The notes beneath the pieces were generated by a model, which made no database searches, was not told the origin of the DNA, and was given only the letters and a program-made list of their open reading frames with translations. Positions 15,288 to 23,976 of a stretch of 63,720 nucleotides of DNA are shown piece by piece. Both the position numbers and the translations under genes were made by a program. This DNA is from an uncultured Roseburia sp. GTDB taxonomy: Bacteria; Bacillota; Clostridia; Lachnospirales; Lachnospiraceae. Where the stretch lies: assembly GCA_900550935.1 (NCBI GenBank), contig URUD01000012.1, positions 1-63,720 on the forward strand, given 5' to 3'. Numbering within the stretch: the first letter of the stretch is position 1; the number at the start of each line of letters is the position of its first letter.

Positions 15288-16433
15288 TTGAACCATAAAG
15301 TAGTAATAGTGGCAGTAAGTGTTTTACTGATACCGCTGATCATCATAATCTGCATATTAAAACTTCTGTCTGCATTCATGCCGGATGGACCGGTAACAAC
15401 AGCAGGAACATATGATGTGACACAGACTGCTGTATATAAGGCAGTCAAAGAAGCTACAGAGCCATTTTATGAAGAACTCTGGAAGCAGATGGAAAAAAAG
15501 AAAGAAGATGTGATGAAGGAACATACACAGATTGTAGAAAGTACCGAGAATGGAACGGAAAGTACAGAGCAGCTATGTGATGTGACCGTTACGATCCGGA
15601 TGAATTATATTGGTGATGCGTATCTGATCGCATATCTGGTATATAGCGAGGGGATTGATGTAAGTACTGCCAAAATAGATGTAAGCCAGGCAAAAAAATT
15701 TCTGAATGAGATATGCGAGATCAAAGTAAATGAGAGCGGAAAGGAATATGAGGTTACAAATGAGTTCCTTTCTGCAGAGCAGATCGCAGAAAAATATTTT
15801 TCAGATTCAACAAAACAGGAGGAGTTCAAGGAGTCCTGTTATCTATACAGCCAGTTTTTTGATGTGAGTACGGCAAAGGTTGAAACATATAAAGGAAACA
15901 CTGCGGAAGAGGGTGCCGGTCTTATTTATGCAAATACATCGATGCTGGATGTGCCATTATATCTGCAATATGACAGTAAATGGGCAAATGTTCCATATGG
16001 CAATGGAAATATAAAAAAGAACGGGTGCTGTCCGACCTGTCTGGCAATGGTGTTTTCCTATCTGAAGAAGAGCACAATATATCCGGATGATGTGGTGGCG
16101 TGGTGCAAGAATCAGTTCTATGTCAATGGTCAGGGAACTTCATGGTGGATATTTGACAATACATATACAACGTGGGGTGTTAAATGTTCGAACATAGGAA
16201 AAAGCCAGGCTTTAATGGTACAGGCATTACAAAAAGGAAAGCCAGTGATCGCATCTATGGGACCGGGAGAATTTACTAAGGGAGGGCATTTTATTGTGTT
16301 ATCCGGAATCACAACCGATGGAAAAATCAAGGTAAAAGATCCAAATGACAGTGCAAGCAAGAATCATGTAAACACAGAGTTTGCGGTAAGTCTGATACTA
16401 CGCGAGTGCAAGAATATGTGGGTGTGCGAGTGA
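15288..16433 (+). CDS. Membrane-anchored C39-type peptidase of the transfer system
   Basis: The TTG start at 15288 is supported by GGAGG eight bases upstream. There is one N-terminal transmembrane helix (VVIVAVSVLLIPLIIIICIL), a middle VirB8-like extracellular region, and a C-terminal papain-like Peptidase_C39_2 domain: Cys in NGCCPTCLAM, His in KGGHFIVLSG, and Asp in VKDPND. In Gram-positive conjugation systems this slot is usually filled by a wall hydrolase such as CwlT. A cysteine peptidase could cleave wall cross-links or process a pilus subunit. Confidence 0.75.
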   Translation: MNHKVVIVAVSVLLIPLIIIICILKLLSAFMPDGPVTTAGTYDVTQTAVYKAVKEATEPFYEELWKQMEKKKEDVMKEHTQIVESTENGTESTEQLCDVTVTIRMNYIGDAYLIAYLVYSEGIDVSTAKIDVSQAKKFLNEICEIKVNESGKEYEVTNEFLSAEQIAEKYFSDSTKQEEFKESCYLYSQFFDVSTAKVETYKGNTAEEGAGLIYANTSMLDVPLYLQYDSKWANVPYGNGNIKKNGCCPTCLAMVFSYLKKSTIYPDDVVAWCKNQFYVNGQGTSWWIFDNTYTTWGVKCSNIGKSQALMVQALQKGKPVIASMGPGEFTKGGHFIVLSGITTDGKIKVKDPNDSASKNHVNTEFAVSLILRECKNMWVCE

Positions 16434-16442
16434 GGAAAAGAA

Positions 16443-16946
16443 ATGAAAAAGAAAGAAAATAAACTGATGATATTTATTGTATGTATATTGCTCAGTATCT
16501 TCGGAATCTATAAGACCTATTTTGGGGACAGAAAAGCAGAGGCAGAATGGAATACGGCTGCTGTGGAGAAGACAAGGGAAAAGGAAGATCTGGTAACCGA
16601 ACAGGGGGAAAATGAAATGGTAACTTTGCCAAAGAGTAACAATAAAAGTGAAAATGAAATATATACAGAAGCATTGCCGGTTGAAGTGTATTTTTCAAAT
16701 GCGGATGTAATCGATGAGGGAAATCTTCCCTTGGAAGCGCATAAGATATTGGCAGTCTCTACACAGAAATACTTAAACAGACTTGGATATGATGATGTGA
16801 CAGAGCTTTATGTAGATGAGACAAGCTATGTGGAAGAGGAAGAAAAAATATATTTTAACTGTTTTATGGATGGGCATAAAGAACAACTTCGGATTGTATA
16901 TAACAAGGAGTACAGCGAGTTAGAATTTGCAATTCTTGAAGAATAG
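16443..16946 (+). CDS. Membrane-anchored exported protein, unknown
   Basis: 167 aa with one N-terminal transmembrane helix (LMIFIVCILLSIFGIYKTYF) and an acidic extracellular part. The C-terminal half has alternating strands (VTELYVDETSYVEEEEKIYF, then LRIVYNKEYSELEFAILEE), which may be a small alpha/beta fold. It sits between the C39 peptidase and the TadZ-like gene. No family was recognised. Confidence 0.6.
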   Translation: MKKKENKLMIFIVCILLSIFGIYKTYFGDRKAEAEWNTAAVEKTREKEDLVTEQGENEMVTLPKSNNKSENEIYTEALPVEVYFSNADVIDEGNLPLEAHKILAVSTQKYLNRLGYDDVTELYVDETSYVEEEEKIYFNCFMDGHKEQLRIVYNKEYSELEFAILEE

Positions 16947-16970
16947 GGGACATAGGAGGCAAAGCATAGT

Positions 16971-18077
16971 ATGGTCATATTTTTTTCGGGAGTGACGTTT
17001 AACCAGGTAATTAAGGAAGTGGCAGAAAGTGAAGAGCAGGTGCTTTTCCCTACAGAAATATCCAATGAGATCGATTTTTTAAAAACAGTCCGGCAAAATA
17101 TAACGAAATATGGAAGCGTGGATGTTTTGATTCTGGATGAGTCGGCATGCAAGAATACAGAAGACGAATTAATAAAGGCATTAGAAATGCTTCGTACGAT
17201 GTACGATGGAATGAAAATCATTGTTTTTGCGCCATACCGCGAGGATGGGGATGATTTTCTTACACGGTGCTTTCAGATGGGAATTTTAAATATTATCAAT
17301 ACCGATGATTTCCTGGAAATCAGAGAAGAATTAAGACATTGCATCCGCGAGGGCAAGACATTTGGTGAATCAGTAAAGTACAAGGAAAGTAAGAAAGAAA
17401 AAGTTGTTGTCAAACATGAGATAAAGAGAGTCGTTAATAAACGGATGATCGGGATTGCCGGAGTAGAAAACAATATAGGTGTTACGCATAATGCGATTAT
17501 TTTAGCCAATTTTTTCAGAAAAAAAGGTTTTATGGTAGCACTTGTGGAAATGAATATGTCTGGTGCATATGACAGGATATGTAAAGATTATGGAGAGCGG
17601 AAGTTTCAGGAGGGATATTTCACTTTAAATGGCATCGATTTCTATGCAGAGATGCGGCCGGAAGATTTAACCAGAGTGTTAGAACATTCCTATAATGTGA
17701 TACTGATCGATTTTGGAAATTACAGTGACTGCGATCGGGTGCTGTTTGAACGGTGTGAAGACCGGCTGATTATTGCCGGATCAAAATCATGGGAAATGGA
17801 AGCTGCAGATCGTGTATTTGAAAAGGCATCGAAAGATGTCCTGATGCAATATGTTTTTTGCTTTAATTTTACACCGGAAACAGATTATGAAGTTATTAAG
17901 GAAGGTATGGGAAAGATTGAAAACGTACATTTTTTGAACTATACAGCAGATCCATTTTCATCATCTGATTTTGTCGATGCAGAAGAAATCTTCCAGGAAT
18001 GCCTGCCGGAAAAAGAGGAAGAAGAAAAAAGAGGACTTATGTCAAAGCTGATCAGGAGGAGAGTAAGAAATGAGTGA
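16971..18077 (+). CDS. TadZ/CpaE-like ATPase homologue with degenerate P-loop
   Basis: The N-terminal 120 residues look like an atypical receiver fold (VDVLILDESACKNTEDEL), and the C-terminal part is a MinD/ParA-like fold, as in TadZ/CpaE, which localise Tad pilus machines. The canonical KGGVGKT P-loop is replaced by GVENNIGVTHNA, so it probably does not hydrolyse ATP normally. YNVILIDFGNYSDC corresponds to the Walker B region. It overlaps the next gene by 8 bp and starts the Tad-like part of the operon. Confidence 0.7.
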   Translation: MVIFFSGVTFNQVIKEVAESEEQVLFPTEISNEIDFLKTVRQNITKYGSVDVLILDESACKNTEDELIKALEMLRTMYDGMKIIVFAPYREDGDDFLTRCFQMGILNIINTDDFLEIREELRHCIREGKTFGESVKYKESKKEKVVVKHEIKRVVNKRMIGIAGVENNIGVTHNAIILANFFRKKGFMVALVEMNMSGAYDRICKDYGERKFQEGYFTLNGIDFYAEMRPEDLTRVLEHSYNVILIDFGNYSDCDRVLFERCEDRLIIAGSKSWEMEAADRVFEKASKDVLMQYVFCFNFTPETDYEVIKEGMGKIENVHFLNYTADPFSSSDFVDAEEIFQECLPEKEEEEKRGLMSKLIRRRVRNE

Positions 18078-18600
18078 GATGACGGAAAACAGTATCATAT
18101 ACATTTTTTTTGTAATGTCATTATTTTTAGCAACAGGAAGTAGCATTGTCATATATGAAAAAGCTGCGAAAGATATATGGGCAGGATTTTTTCAAAAAAA
18201 GTGTTTTTTCATAATTGGAGCAGTCAGGTTGGTAATAGGAATTGTAGAGATTGCTATTATTAATGCAAGTCCGACAGAATATGGCGAAATCATGAAAATT
18301 TTAGCAGGTTATTTTCCATCAATGGTTTTTGTAATGGTTTTATTAATAAAAGTAAAGCCAGAAAACGTATCAATTATATATTTTCTGATTATATCGTCAT
18401 TTATAATAATAAGTCAGTTGACGGCGTTTATAGTTGGAAACATAATTTTGAGTACAAATTTAATTTGTGCGGATACAGAAATTAGATATCTCGAAAAATA
18501 TGCAACAGACCTTATGGTATGTGTAATGGCGCAAAAGGCGATTTTTTTAGTGATAGATGTAATAGAAGAACGAATATGGCAGGAGAAGAGTAAGAAATGA
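18070..18600 (+). CDS. Polytopic membrane protein, unknown
   Basis: 176 aa with four or five hydrophobic segments and short loops. The composition is unusually AT-rich compared with neighbours. It overlaps both flanking genes by a few bases, so it is translationally coupled. It may be a membrane partner of the Tad-like machine, analogous in position to TadV or TadG-type accessory proteins, but no peptidase motif is visible. Confidence 0.6.
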   Translation: MSEMTENSIIYIFFVMSLFLATGSSIVIYEKAAKDIWAGFFQKKCFFIIGAVRLVIGIVEIAIINASPTEYGEIMKILAGYFPSMVFVMVLLIKVKPENVSIIYFLIISSFIIISQLTAFIVGNIILSTNLICADTEIRYLEKYATDLMVCVMAQKAIFLVIDVIEERIWQEKSKK

Positions 18601-18839
18601 AAAGGAAAGAAGAAAAAAGTCCAATTTTATACATAGCTTTTCTAAGGAGAAATCATTTAGAAGAAAACGATAGCAGCCCAAAACAACCGGGAAAAAAGAA
18701 AAGCATAGGAAACAGGATATTTAGCGTAACAAGCATGCTGATATTGCTATGTATGACAGTACTCTCAACGATTGGAATGATAGCGATCATCTATCCGGAA
18801 ACAAGGAGCTTACTATTACAGCTTTTAAAAATGATGTGA
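18597..18839 (+). CDS. 80-aa single-pass membrane protein
   Basis: A basic N-terminal half (KKKSIGNR) is followed by one hydrophobic helix (VTSMLILLCMTVLSTIGMIAIIY). It starts with an ATGA overlap on the previous gene. It is unrecognised, presumably part of the pilus-like assembly. Confidence 0.55.
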   Translation: MKRKEEKSPILYIAFLRRNHLEENDSSPKQPGKKKSIGNRIFSVTSMLILLCMTVLSTIGMIAIIYPETRSLLLQLLKMM

Positions 18840-18895
18840 TATATCCGCGAAGGATAATTACATAAATATGTCGGAGGAGAAAGGAGGTGAGTCCA

Positions 18896-19075
18896 ATGGA
18901 GGAAGTTGCAAAACATTACGGTGGTGTCATTTTGACAGTCATTATTTTTCTTGCATTAGCCCTTTTGGTTGTCTGGTTATGTAAAGCGGATAATAACAGC
19001 TTTGTAGCCCAGCAGTTTCAGGCGGCGTTACAGAACTTCTTTACCCGTATGAATGGAGTAATTCCGGAAACATAA
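18896..19075 (+). CDS. Small pilin-like protein A
   Basis: The product starts MEEVAKHYGGVILTVIIF, a short polar leader followed by a long hydrophobic helix and an amphipathic tail, as in Flp/Tad-type pilins. The same start (MEQVAKHYGGFIL) recurs in the 174-aa protein at 22446. GGAGG is 10 bases from ATG 18896 but only one from the GTG at 18887, so 18896 is chosen. A strong hairpin follows the gene, consistent with high-level accumulation of its message. Confidence 0.65.
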   Translation: MEEVAKHYGGVILTVIIFLALALLVVWLCKADNNSFVAQQFQAALQNFFTRMNGVIPET

Positions 19076-19107
19076 GTTTTCAATGAATGGGTAAATGCAA
19101 GGATACT

Positions 19108-19140
19108 TTCCCACTGCACAGAGGTCTCTTGCAGTGGGAA
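19108..19140 (+). other. Intra-operon hairpin after pilin-like gene
   Basis: A perfect 11-bp stem (TTCCCACTGCA with TGCAGTGGGAA) and 11-nt loop lie between the small pilin-like gene and the cpaF-like gene. No U-run follows, so mRNA stabilisation, processing or partial attenuation is more likely than termination. Confidence 0.65.
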
Positions 19141-19184
19141 GATGTCCTGTGTGGAATGAAAAGAGATGGAGGATGATACGGTAC

Positions 19185-20249
19185 ATGGGAGAAATTGCAA
19201 CATTTGAACCTACGGAAGAGCAGTTTGGAGTGTTCTGGAAGTATATTAAAGAACCAGATGTAACGGATATGGATTACAATGGTTCGAAACTTTGGATAAC
19301 AGATTTAAAAAAAGGAAGATACGTGGTGGAGGAGGAAATCAGTAAAAGTTTCCTTGATACCTTTACCCATAATATAGGGAATTGCGTAAATAAGCAGTTT
19401 AACAATGCAAATAAGATTCTGGAGGCAGACACAAAAGAACTTCGTATTAGTATTGTGCATCCGTCTGTAGCCGCATCTGGAATATCGGTGTGCATTCGTA
19501 AATCGCCGCCGATCGTGCGAAACACGATCGATGGAATGATAGAGAGCGGTTATTGTCAGGAAAAGGTGCTGCACTTATTAATGAATTGTGTCCTGGCAAA
19601 AATGAATTTTGTGTTTGGCGGTGAACCGGGGGCAGGAAAAACGGAATGTGCCAAGTTCTTTATGCAGTTCATTCCGAAGGAGGAACGAGTGATCACGATC
19701 GAGGACTCACTGGAGATCCATTATCCGGATATCAATCCGGGAGCGGATGCCGTAGAGTTGCGGATCTGTTCCGGTTTTGATTACACGGATGCAATCAAGA
19801 CATGTTTAAGACAAAACCCGAAATGGTTAATGCTTTCAGAAGCGCGATCTGTTGAGGTAACATCGTTACTGGAACAGTGGAGTACCGGAGTAAGCGGATT
19901 TACAACCATACATTTGGATGATCTGCATAAACTGCCCGACAGAATCCAAAATATGATGAACAATGTCAATGATGCTGCACGGATGGAAAACAGGATTTAC
20001 CGATACGTGAATGTTGGTATATTGATCCGGAGAAAAGTAGAAATGGATGGAAGTGTAACGCGTTACATTGATCAGCTTTGTTTCTATGCCAGGGAAGAAC
20101 ACAAAAACAAAATTTACATGCTTATTCAGGATGGGGAGCTTGTGTCGGAAAAACTCCCGCCGGATATTTTAAAAAGATTAAGCTATGCGGGGATAGAGGA
20201 TCCGTTCCGGTGTAAAAATTTTGAAAGATACAGGAAGGAGGGAAAGTGA
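19185..20249 (+). CDS. CpaF/TadA-type secretion ATPase
   Basis: A hexameric traffic ATPase of the VirB11/PilT/TadA superfamily. Walker A is GGEPGAGKTECAK, an ITIEDSLEI Asp-box follows, then LRQNPKWLMLSEARS (Walker B region) and a His-box SGFTTIHLDD, all in the usual order. The ATG at 19185 is 12 bases from GGAGG. The ATG at 19173 directly abuts it, and a frame open to 19095 would include the hairpin, so 19185 is the best guess. It could power Tad-like pilus assembly or serve as the VirB11 of the transfer channel. Confidence 0.85.
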   Translation: MGEIATFEPTEEQFGVFWKYIKEPDVTDMDYNGSKLWITDLKKGRYVVEEEISKSFLDTFTHNIGNCVNKQFNNANKILEADTKELRISIVHPSVAASGISVCIRKSPPIVRNTIDGMIESGYCQEKVLHLLMNCVLAKMNFVFGGEPGAGKTECAKFFMQFIPKEERVITIEDSLEIHYPDINPGADAVELRICSGFDYTDAIKTCLRQNPKWLMLSEARSVEVTSLLEQWSTGVSGFTTIHLDDLHKLPDRIQNMMNNVNDAARMENRIYRYVNVGILIRRKVEMDGSVTRYIDQLCFYAREEHKNKIYMLIQDGELVSEKLPPDILKRLSYAGIEDPFRCKNFERYRKEGK

Positions 20250-20252
20250 TAA

Positions 20253-21809
20253 GTGCAGAAAAATAGCGCAGATAAAAAGCAGGGGAAAATTGCAAAGTGG
20301 CTTTTGATGCAAAATCCGGGAAACCTTGCAAAAGAAGTGCAGGTCTATGGATATCATTTCTCGTGGAAAACCCACATTGTAGTTATTTTGATATCGGTGC
20401 TTGGGATTGGTGCAGTAGGGGTATTATTTCAGCTACAGGCGAGATTGCTGGTTATAACGATGGTTATTATGTTGGTGGCGTTACCGACACTGATCCTTGA
20501 TATGTATACTAAAATGTATGAGCAAAAACGTTTTGCAGATGCGACAACATATATGGAGCAGATCCTTTATTCCTTTCAGAAAACGGAAAAAGTAACCTCA
20601 GCATTAAAAGAAACGATAGAAGTATTTGAACCGGGTCGCATGAGGGATGTGCTGCAGCAAAGTATCGATTATCTGGAAGCGGGCAGGGCACAGACAGAAA
20701 AAGGAGTGCTGAGGGAAGGACTGGAACTGATAGAGAGTGCATATGACTGTTCGAAGATCCATACCGTCCATGAATTATTGATCAGTGCGGAAGAATATGG
20801 TGGAGAGATGAGAAAGTCATCAATCCTGTTATTGAATGATCTGGAATTGTGGAAACGGCGTGGTTATAAACTCCAACAGGAAAAGCAGAAGAGCCATTCA
20901 GATAATGTTCTTTCGATTATTGTTGCAACAGCATTGTGTGCTGCAGCGTTATACGCGTTAGCTGCCATGCCGGATCTTTTTCAAGCCAAAGCACCTTATA
21001 ATGTCTTTGAGGTTTATTCTGTTCAGCTGACATCATTTCTGTTTCTTCTGTTTTTGCTTTTTACTTTTGCAAAAAGTATGAGGAGCCTGACAAGAAACTG
21101 GCTGAAAGAAGAGGGAAACAGAAACACAGAAAGTGTGTTAAGCAGCTATTATAGAGTAGTAGAGTATGATGAAACAAGAGAAAAGAAAAAAAGTCTGATC
21201 TGGGCAGCACCATTTTTGATTGCGACAGTAGCATTATTTCTTTTTTATAAAAGATGGACAGCCATTATTACGTTATTGCTGGCATTATTTATGTTGAGGC
21301 AGCATAAGATAGGGCGCAATCTGGCAAAGGATAGCGTTTCGGAGGAACTTTATATCGTATTGCCTGAGTGGTTGATGGAAATGGCATTATTGATGCAAAG
21401 TAATAATGTTCAGGTATCGATTACAAAATCGGTAGTCGGTGCACCAGAGCTGTTAAAGCCGGAGCTTGAGAAACTGATCGAACGTTTAAAGGACAAGCCG
21501 GGAGATCTGTCCTCTTATATGGGATTTTGTAAGGATTTTGACGTTCCGGAGATTGGAAGCTGCATGAAAATGCTGCATGCAATATCAGAATCTGGTACCG
21601 GCGATGCGGAAACTCAGATAAATAATCTGCTGATGCGTGTTCAGGAGATGCGGACACAGGCAGATGAGATCCGGGATAAGAAAGCTGCGTTTAAAGTAAA
21701 GATGATTTTTTCTTATCCGGTGATAGGGGCAACAGTAAAGCTTTTCGCAGATATGGTGGTTGGAATGGGATACTTATTTGAAGTGCTTGGAAATGTGGGA
21801 GGAATGTAG
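20253..21809 (+). CDS. Fused TadB/TadC-like inner-membrane platform protein
   Basis: 518 aa with about seven hydrophobic helices in two sets, each associated with a cytoplasmic helical T2SSF-type domain: residues about 90-210 (YMEQILYSFQKTEK onward) and about 370-500 (LPEWLMEMALLMQSNN onward). Tad systems usually encode TadB and TadC as separate proteins of about 300 aa. Here one protein covers both. GTG start after AGGAGGG. It abuts the ATPase gene (3 bp) and the TadE-like gene (0 bp). Confidence 0.75.
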   Translation: MQKNSADKKQGKIAKWLLMQNPGNLAKEVQVYGYHFSWKTHIVVILISVLGIGAVGVLFQLQARLLVITMVIMLVALPTLILDMYTKMYEQKRFADATTYMEQILYSFQKTEKVTSALKETIEVFEPGRMRDVLQQSIDYLEAGRAQTEKGVLREGLELIESAYDCSKIHTVHELLISAEEYGGEMRKSSILLLNDLELWKRRGYKLQQEKQKSHSDNVLSIIVATALCAAALYALAAMPDLFQAKAPYNVFEVYSVQLTSFLFLLFLLFTFAKSMRSLTRNWLKEEGNRNTESVLSSYYRVVEYDETREKKKSLIWAAPFLIATVALFLFYKRWTAIITLLLALFMLRQHKIGRNLAKDSVSEELYIVLPEWLMEMALLMQSNNVQVSITKSVVGAPELLKPELEKLIERLKDKPGDLSSYMGFCKDFDVPEIGSCMKMLHAISESGTGDAETQINNLLMRVQEMRTQADEIRDKKAAFKVKMIFSYPVIGATVKLFADMVVGMGYLFEVLGNVGGM

Positions 21810-22145
21810 ATGTCAAAAATTATAAGCGCATTTTCCACGTTGTTTACCGTACTTGTGATCCTATATGCCGGAGCTGCACTGATCACAGCCGGAGCAGATG
21901 TAGCGGCTGCAAATGAATATAAAGCGAACGTGGTAGCTGAGATCGAGAACAGTAATTTTAATCCGTATGTAGTGACGGAATGTATTAATCAGGCTCAGGT
22001 GGCAGGGTATCAGCTTGAGGTTTTGAACACTTCCTATGATGAAGATAATAATGTGAATACGGCACAGGTCATTCTTACATATGATTATAAAATGCCGATA
22101 CTGGGGATCCAGGCAAGCCATGAAACGAGAGGAATTGCGAGGTAG
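21810..22145 (+). CDS. TadE-like pseudopilin
   Basis: 111 aa: a hydrophobic N-terminal helix (FSTLFTVLVILYAGAALITAG) then a soluble domain resembling TadE-like minor pilins (YKANVVAEIENSNFNP and AQVILTYDYKMPILG). It starts immediately after the TadB/C-like stop and shares the operon. It should be inserted in the membrane and assembled with the small pilin-like proteins. Confidence 0.6.
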   Translation: MSKIISAFSTLFTVLVILYAGAALITAGADVAAANEYKANVVAEIENSNFNPYVVTECINQAQVAGYQLEVLNTSYDEDNNVNTAQVILTYDYKMPILGIQASHETRGIAR

Positions 22146-22147
22146 AT

Positions 22148-22255
22148 ATGGAAAATATTGCATCAGAAATTGGAGAGATCATATTAGAGGGAATAGGTGG
22201 TATGGCTGTGTTGGGGCTTTTTATAAAAGCATTGGAAGTTGTCACAGCCTTTTAA
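22148..22255 (+). CDS. 35-aa pilin-like peptide
   Basis: ATG at 22148 lies 2 bp after the TadE-like stop. The peptide (MENIASEIGEIILEGIGG, then a hydrophobic helix to VVTAF) has the polar leader plus hydrophobic helix pattern of its neighbours but almost no soluble part. It is conserved in position between pilin genes, which supports it as real despite its length. Confidence 0.5.
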   Translation: MENIASEIGEIILEGIGGMAVLGLFIKALEVVTAF

Positions 22256-22267
22256 AAAGAGGGAGAA

Positions 22268-22411
22268 ATGGAACAGATCATAAAACAGTTTGGAAAAATA
22301 TTATATTATGGGATCGCTGCAGTACTTTCAATGACGTTAGTTTTGGCTGCATTAAAAAGCGGCGGTATCGTTAGTGAGGCGGTAAAGAATTTTATGGAAA
22401 GTATCTGTTAG
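22268..22411 (+). CDS. 47-aa pilin-like peptide
   Basis: A GAGGGAGAA leader precedes ATG 22268. The peptide starts MEQIIKQFGKILYYGI and continues with a hydrophobic helix and a short tail with a terminal Cys. Like its neighbours, it has a leader of about 10 residues with glycine before the helix. It is a candidate Flp-like subunit. Confidence 0.55.
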   Translation: MEQIIKQFGKILYYGIAAVLSMTLVLAALKSGGIVSEAVKNFMESIC

Positions 22412-22445
22412 AGAATGAACCAGGAAGGGAGAAAAAGAGGAAAAA

Positions 22446-22970
22446 ATGGAACAGGTAGCAAAACACTATGGCGGTTTTATCCTGGCAGGGATTGTGTTCG
22501 TTTTGATGCTGATATTGATATTTTCCGGTGTCCAGGATGGTGAGGGAAACCAGGGCATAAGGAATATTATTGCAGCACATATGGATACGGAAGGAACAGA
22601 TTATGGGGCATACACTGATTTTGAAAATTATACTCATGAAAGCATGAAAGCGTTTCCACAGATCCATTATCAGGATGGAGGCTACCTTCCGGTTGGAACG
22701 GTTTCTTTTTTAGACAATGTAGAAGTAACTGACTATGCCGGAAGAACCTTAGACTATGCCGGAACTTCAGTTGATGAAAACCAACGGATCAGCGGATATG
22801 TAAAATATATCAGATTGGAAGATGAGTGGGGGAATAATCTGACGGCTAACATTAATACTGTCACAGGAGAAATAACCTTTCCTCAGATGGGAATTTATAA
22901 GGTTACATTACAGGCGCAGGATGATGGCTGTAGAAAAAGTACAGCAGTGATACAAATTGCAGTAATGTAG
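22446..22970 (+). CDS. Pilin-like protein B with exported Ig-like tail
   Basis: 174 aa. The first 13 residues (MEQVAKHYGGFIL) nearly repeat the start of the protein at 18896, then comes a hydrophobic helix and an extracellular domain rich in strands (GYLPVGTVSFLDNVEV, TGEITFPQMGIYKVTLQAQD) resembling an Ig-like fold. It may be a tip or adhesive subunit sharing an export signal with the small pilin. Confidence 0.6.
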   Translation: MEQVAKHYGGFILAGIVFVLMLILIFSGVQDGEGNQGIRNIIAAHMDTEGTDYGAYTDFENYTHESMKAFPQIHYQDGGYLPVGTVSFLDNVEVTDYAGRTLDYAGTSVDENQRISGYVKYIRLEDEWGNNLTANINTVTGEITFPQMGIYKVTLQAQDDGCRKSTAVIQIAVM

Positions 22971-22982
22971 GAGGAAAAGCAG

Positions 22983-23591
22983 ATGAAGATTGTAATCAGA
23001 AATATCATGCTTATTTGTGCTGGAGCAATGGTATTCCTTATCCTTATGACGATGGTTGGTAGAACAAAACGCAGTGTGGAGATAGAAAGCAATCTGTCTT
23101 CTGTGGTGGAGGAAACGGTAGAAAATATGGCGGTAAATCCTAAATACACCATTGATAATGTGGACGAATATGTTGCGGATATGACACAGTATCTGGCGGA
23201 TGTGCTGGAGGCAGATTCGGATATTAAAATTGAGATAGAAAAAGCAGATAAGGAAAGAGGGCTGTTGGCAGTGAAAGTAACAGAGAGATTTTTACATCCA
23301 AATGGTAAGGTTGGTATGGTTTCAGATAGCCGCGTGGTAATTTTAAATAAACTGGAGGAGCCTGTGACACCTAAATTTACAGTGAAATTTTATCTGTCGA
23401 AAGAAGAGATGATCGCGGATGGCGGTTGTTATAAAACCTATTATTTACAGGATGGAGATATGATTTCTGCTCCGGTGGCACCGGAAAAGGACGGAGCAGT
23501 TTTTGATGGATGGAGAGATGTGAATGGATACATAGCAGATTTTTCAGTGCCGGTTACACAGGATATGATTTATTATGCGGTTTGGAATTAA
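22983..23591 (+). CDS. TadE-like protein with InlB B-repeat-like C-terminus
   Basis: 202 aa. An N-terminal hydrophobic helix (ICAGAMVFLILMTMVG) precedes a VDEYVADMTQYLADVLEA helical region. The last 45 residues (APVAPEKDGAVFDGWRDV through VPVTQDMIYYAVWN) match the InlB B-repeat (Listeria-Bacteroides repeat) pattern found in adhesins. It is the last gene of the operon, and its stop overlaps that of the converging Xre-like gene. Confidence 0.6.
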   Translation: MKIVIRNIMLICAGAMVFLILMTMVGRTKRSVEIESNLSSVVEETVENMAVNPKYTIDNVDEYVADMTQYLADVLEADSDIKIEIEKADKERGLLAVKVTERFLHPNGKVGMVSDSRVVILNKLEEPVTPKFTVKFYLSKEEMIADGGCYKTYYLQDGDMISAPVAPEKDGAVFDGWRDVNGYIADFSVPVTQDMIYYAVWN

Positions 23592-23809
23592 TCTTGTTTG
23601 GGATCATCTGGAATATATTCCATGATATCATCAGGCTGGCAATCGAGAAAATCGCAGATCTTGCAGAGAACATCCGTGGTTACACTTTCTCCCTTGCCTA
23701 GTTTGGCAAGTGTTGGAAGGGATATAATGTGGTTATTGGTAAGATCCGTTTTTTTCATACCACGTCGTGCCATGTAGGCAAAGAGTTTATAGTACATCAT
23801 TTTTCCCAT
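23588..23809 (-). CDS. Xre-family helix-turn-helix regulator
   Basis: 73 aa containing one cro/C1-type HTH (LFAYMARRGMKKTDLTN through LAKLGKGESVTTDVLCKIC). Small single-domain Xre proteins often control mobile elements. It is transcribed toward the end of the transfer operon (tail-to-tail, overlapping stops) and divergently from the BlaI-like gene. A promoter with TTGACT and TATACT lies at 23836-23864. Confidence 0.8.
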   Translation of the reverse strand: MGKMMYYKLFAYMARRGMKKTDLTNNHIISLPTLAKLGKGESVTTDVLCKICDFLDCQPDDIMEYIPDDPKQD

Positions 23810-23835
23810 TGATAGGATACCTCACTTTCGGTATT

Positions 23836-23926
23836 AGTATATCGTGAGAAAATAAAAAAGTCAATTTATAAAATATTAGCATATAGCAATATGATGATTG
23901 ACAAATAAATAAAAGTATGCTAATTT
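23836..23926. promoter_or_regulatory. Divergent promoters and operators between Xre- and BlaI-like genes
   Basis: Minus strand: TTGACT (23859-23864), 17-bp spacer, TATACT (23836-23841). Plus strand: TTGACA (23898-23903), 17-bp spacer, extended -10 TGC-TAATTT (23921-23926). An inverted repeat ATTAGCATA (23875-23883) with TATGCTAAT (23916-23924) brackets the plus -35 and enters the -10, a likely operator for one of the two regulators. A CTCAC...GTGAG repeat lies in the minus leader. Confidence 0.65.
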
Positions 23927-23976
23927 GTAATAAATAAATGCAAATAAAATATAAAAGAATAATAGAGAGGAAAGAT

